A stretch of DNA of 64,000 nt from positions 310,001 through 374,000 of the forward strand of contig NZ_JXZC01000001.1 of assembly GCF_000935355.1 (NCBI RefSeq), in the 5' to 3' direction. The position numbers and the translations under genes were made by a program. Positions 61,172-64,000 of this stretch are shown here, in pieces. The number at the start of each line of letters is the position of its first letter. The first letter of the stretch is position 1. The notes beneath the pieces are model-generated. The model saw only the letters and a program-made list of their open reading frames with translations. It did no database searches and was not told the origin of the DNA. This DNA is from Rossellomorea aquimaris (GTDB lineage: Bacteria > Bacillota > Bacilli > Bacillales > Bacillaceae_B).

Positions 61172-61948
61172 ATGGGGAAGGTTTACTTGGTGGGAGCGGG
61201 TCCAGGGGATCCTGAATTAATCACATTAAAAGCATTGAAATCAATACAAAAAGCAGATGTCATCTTATATGACCGTCTGGTAAATAAAGAGCTTCTCTCC
61301 TATGCGAAAAAAGGAGCCGATTTGATTTACTGCGGGAAACTGCCAAACTATCATACGATGAAACAAGATACGATCAATCATTTTCTCGTGCGTTACGCTG
61401 CCGGTGGCAAGGTAGTGGTGAGATTAAAAGGGGGAGATCCCTTCGTATTTGGAAGGGGGGGAGAAGAAGCAGAAGCTCTCGCAAAAAAAGGAATTCCCTT
61501 TGAAATCGTCCCTGGTATCACTTCGGGCATAGCAGCGGCTGCCTACGCAGGGATTCCCGTTACACACCGGGATGCCAGTTCAAGCGTAGCCTTCGTTACC
61601 GGGCATAAACAAAATAATCAGCAAGAAGATGAAAAGTGGGAAAGTCTGGCCAAAGGAATCGATACACTAGCTATTTACATGGGGGTCGGCAATCTTCCTT
61701 ACATTAAAGAAAAACTCATTCAAAACGGGAAGTGCAAGGATACGCCCGTGGCACTGGTCCATTGGGGAACAACGGAAGTGCAAAGAACCGTAACAGGCAC
61801 GCTGGATACGATTATCGATATTGTAAAAGAAGAAAAAATTGAAAATCCGAGCATGATCATCGTCGGAGAAGTGGTCCGTTTCCGGGAGAAGATTCAATGG
61901 TTTGAAGAAGCATTTGATAAGAAATCGATCATGAGTGAGGCACTGTAA
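61172..61948 (+). CDS. sumT: uroporphyrinogen-III C-methyltransferase (SUMT, YlnD)
   Basis: 258 residues from ATG 61172 (AAGGAGG upstream; the frame runs back into the preceding gene without a site). Motifs: VYLVGAGPGDPELITLKAL, DVILYDRLV, VRLKGGDPFVFGRGGEEAEAL, EIVPGITSGIAAAAYAGIPVTHR and ALVHWGTTEVQRTVTGTL. It adds two methyl groups to uroporphyrinogen III, giving precorrin-2 for siroheme. Start of sirB follows directly after its stop codon. Confidence 0.96.
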   Translation: MGKVYLVGAGPGDPELITLKALKSIQKADVILYDRLVNKELLSYAKKGADLIYCGKLPNYHTMKQDTINHFLVRYAAGGKVVVRLKGGDPFVFGRGGEEAEALAKKGIPFEIVPGITSGIAAAAYAGIPVTHRDASSSVAFVTGHKQNNQQEDEKWESLAKGIDTLAIYMGVGNLPYIKEKLIQNGKCKDTPVALVHWGTTEVQRTVTGTLDTIIDIVKEEKIENPSMIIVGEVVRFREKIQWFEEAFDKKSIMSEAL

Positions 61949-62705
61949 ATGACACGAGCGGTCTTATATGTTTGTCATGGAAGTCGTATTGCAAAAGCCC
62001 GTGAAGAAGCCATTGCTTTCATTGAAAGATGCCAGAAGCATGTAAAGGCGGATATTCAGGAAATAAGTTTTCTTGAGCTTGCATCACCTTCCATTGAAGA
62101 AGGTTTTGAAATATGTGTGAAAAGAGGGGCTTCACACGTATCCGTCGTACCGCTTCTCCTTTTGACAGCGGTTCATGCAAAAAAAAGATATTCCAGATGA
62201 AATTCGAAAATGTCAAGACTCATATCCCTGGATTACGGTAACGTATGGTAAGACTATTGGGGTTCACGATAAGATGGCTGAAAGTGTCATAAAGAAAATA
62301 CATGATGCTGCCACAATTGACTCTTCTACCATTGCCGTATTGATCGGGAGAGGGAGTTCAGATCCAGATGTTACAAAGGATTTAGGAGCCCTGGCTGAAC
62401 TTGTGCAAGTCAAGACTGAGTTAGCAGATGTGAGGACCTGTTATTTAACCGTAGCCTCACCAAGCTTTTCAGACACCTTGGAATCTGTGAGGAAAACAGA
62501 GAGAAATGTCATTTTCATTCCCTACTTGCTGTTTACCGGGTTACTCATGAAAGGAATTGAAAGGGAGATCAGCCGAACCGAAAATGAGCATATCATCCTG
62601 GGGAATTATTTAGGGTATGATCCCCTTGTGGAAGAAGCATTCCTGGACCGGGTGAATGAAACCCTCTTCGTTAAAGGAGAATCACATGCTGCCAATCATG
62701 ATTGA
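61949..62705 (+). pseudogene. sirB: sirohydrochlorin ferrochelatase SirB (YlnE), frameshifted
   Basis: The 5' frame (61949-62200) encodes the N-terminal CbiX half: VLYVCHGSRIAKAREEA...VVPLLLLTAVHAKK. The 3' frame (from about 62175 to 62705) continues as KDIPDEIRKCQDSYPWITVTYG...VLIGRGSSDPDV. Removing one A from the run of eight A (62179-62186) restores a 251-residue two-domain SirB with the family string LTAVHAKKDIPDEI. Both halves are otherwise intact. This may be a sequencing error, a recent mutation, or a site of transcriptional slippage. The product inserts iron into sirohydrochlorin. Confidence 0.85.
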
Positions 62706-63237
62706 TGTGAAAGGAAAACAAGTAACGATTGTAGGCGGAGGGAAAGTTGCGTTTCGTAAACTCACTGTATTCTTAGAACAGGGGGCAAGGATTACAGTCA
62801 TTAGTCCCGATGCTGATGATGGAATTCAAGCATTACATGAAGAGGGTAGAATTTTATGGGTCAAAAGAAAAGTGGAACCAGATGATTTACGAGATGCTTT
62901 CATCGTCATCGCTGCCACGAATGAAAGATGGGTGAATGAACAAGTGAAAATTCACTCTGAGGAAAACCAACTTTTATGCGTGGTGGATGATGGTGATTGC
63001 GGAAATATGCAAATGGTATCCTTTAAACAAAAAGGAAATTTAACGATTGCCGTTTCAACAGGCGGAGCAAGTCCATTCTTAGCTAAAAAGCTTACCAATC
63101 AATTCTTCCAATCATTTGATGATTCCTATATAGAAAGGCTTGCTTTCATTGCCTCTAAGAGAAAAGAAATCAAGGCATCAGACTTGACTGATGGTGAGAA
63201 AAGGAAGCTGTTACAGGAACTTTCTGAACGGGTGTAA
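62686..63237 (+). CDS. ylnF: precorrin-2 dehydrogenase (YlnF)
   Basis: 183 residues from ATG 62686 (AAAGGAG upstream), overlapping the end of sirB by 20 bp. NAD-binding fold MIDVKGKQVTIVGGGKVAFRKLTVFLEQGARITVISP (~5-40), VIAATNERWVNEQV, and the SUMT-fused-type motif VSTGGASPFLAKKL near residue 122. It oxidises precorrin-2 to sirohydrochlorin. Last gene of the operon. Confidence 0.94.
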   Translation: MLPIMIDVKGKQVTIVGGGKVAFRKLTVFLEQGARITVISPDADDGIQALHEEGRILWVKRKVEPDDLRDAFIVIAATNERWVNEQVKIHSEENQLLCVVDDGDCGNMQMVSFKQKGNLTIAVSTGGASPFLAKKLTNQFFQSFDDSYIERLAFIASKRKEIKASDLTDGEKRKLLQELSERV

Positions 63238-63316
63238 AGTGGATGAAACTTTATGCCCGTTCACTCGTTTTACGAACATTTTTATAAATTACGTACATAT
63301 TGTTAAGAAATGAACC

Positions 63317-63345
63317 TTTACAAACTGTCAAGTTCCCGTTATACT
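63317..63345 (+). promoter_or_regulatory. promoter of xpt operon
   Basis: -35 TTTACA (63317-63322), 17-nt spacer, -10 TATACT (63340-63345), 28 bp before the purine aptamer. 63238-63579 contains only this leader. Confidence 0.8.
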
Positions 63346-63372
63346 ATCCAATATCAAATCAATATTCGTTTT

Positions 63373-63443
63373 CACTCATATAATAGCGGGGATATGGCTC
63401 GCGAGTTTCTACCGGATTACCGTAAATGATTCGACTATGAGTG
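63373..63443 (+). promoter_or_regulatory. guanine riboswitch (purine aptamer)
   Basis: P1 CACTCATA (63373-63380) / TATGAGTG (63436-63443). The conserved core is TATAAT...GGATATGG...GTTTCTACC...GACTATG. The base in GACTAT that pairs with the ligand is C, so it senses guanine/hypoxanthine rather than adenine. The terminator at 63482-63537 would form when ligand is bound. Confidence 0.96.
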
Positions 63444-63481
63444 AGCAATGGATTGTCCGACATCACGGACGCTCTTTGCCT

Positions 63482-63537
63482 AACCCAAAGGTCATTGTCT
63501 CACTCTAGCCGGAGCACAATAGCCTTTGGGTTTTTTT
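63482..63537 (+). terminator. guanine-riboswitch terminator
   Basis: Stem AACCCAAAGG (63482-63491) / CCTTTGGGTT (63523-63532) with a T7 run; the loop contains further partial pairing. Confidence 0.88.
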
Positions 63538-63564
63538 GTAGACTTCCAGGTTTTAATACAATAA

Positions 63565-64000
<436 letters not shown>

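Noticed and set aside
62175-62200. Programmed -1 ribosomal frameshift in sirB
   Set aside because: The needed shift is +1 (skipping one A), not -1, so the A-rich heptamer is not a classical slippery site for this purpose; transcriptional slippage or an indel fits better.

Overview
The window looks like a stretch of chromosome from a low-GC, endospore-forming Bacillaceae relative (Bacillus / Rossellomorea / Metabacillus type). The evidence is AGGAGG-type ribosome binding sites, frequent TTG and GTG starts, many Rho-independent terminators, three classical Bacillus riboswitches, and close matches to B. subtilis gene sets (desKR, ykoEDC, tenA-tenI-thiOSGFDE, tcyP, cysH-cysP-sat-cysC-ylnDEF, xpt). 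I saw no rRNA, tRNA, CRISPR array, IS element or prophage block. The species cannot be fixed from sequence reading alone.

Layout. 1-8.2 kb is a reactive-sulfur island: the end of a metallo-beta-lactamase (persulfide dioxygenase-like) gene, a TauE exporter, a DUF1002 exoprotein, a two-component system, a Gly/Pro/Tyr-rich protein, two rhodaneses, a rhodanese-MBL fusion and a DUF202 membrane protein. A second small sulfur operon (rhodanese + DsrE) lies at 23.2-24.05 kb. Two of its promoters carry the same ATACC-N6-GGTAT palindrome between a consensus -35 and -10, as expected for a CsoR/CstR-type persulfide-sensing repressor.

8.4-32.9 kb is mixed housekeeping and accessory DNA. The standout is a minus-strand peroxiredoxin (9316-9945). 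Its peroxidatic cysteine codon is an in-frame TGA followed at 17 nt by a GGUC-loop hairpin, so it reads as a selenoprotein (PrxU-type). Also here are a 6S RNA resembling B. subtilis 6S-2 with a convergent candidate sRNA, cyclophilin, several HAD phosphatases, a SUV3-like RNA helicase, a DsbA-family protein, a CAP-domain protein, a long E. coli-type SpeD, a Bacillus dispersed repeat, a tandem P-loop ATPase, a DEAD-box helicase, ExoA, a secreted double cyanophycinase-family protein, a small ribbon-helix-helix-like protein, and desKR without an adjacent des gene.

33.1-42.1 kb is a TPP-riboswitch-controlled thiamin operon that joins salvage and uptake (TenA, YkoEDC) to thiazole synthesis and coupling (TenI, ThiO, ThiS, ThiG, ThiF, ThiD, ThiE). 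tcyP (cystine uptake) follows. 43.7-55.1 kb is a fatty-acid or hydroxy-acid catabolic cluster with its own TetR regulator and two matching TetR-type operators. It contains an acyl-CoA dehydrogenase and a kinase-like protein that correspond to the two domains of animal ACAD11. 55.2-63.2 kb is the SAM-I-controlled assimilatory sulfate reduction and siroheme operon, in which sirB carries a frameshift in an 8-A run. The window ends with a guanine riboswitch and the start of xpt.
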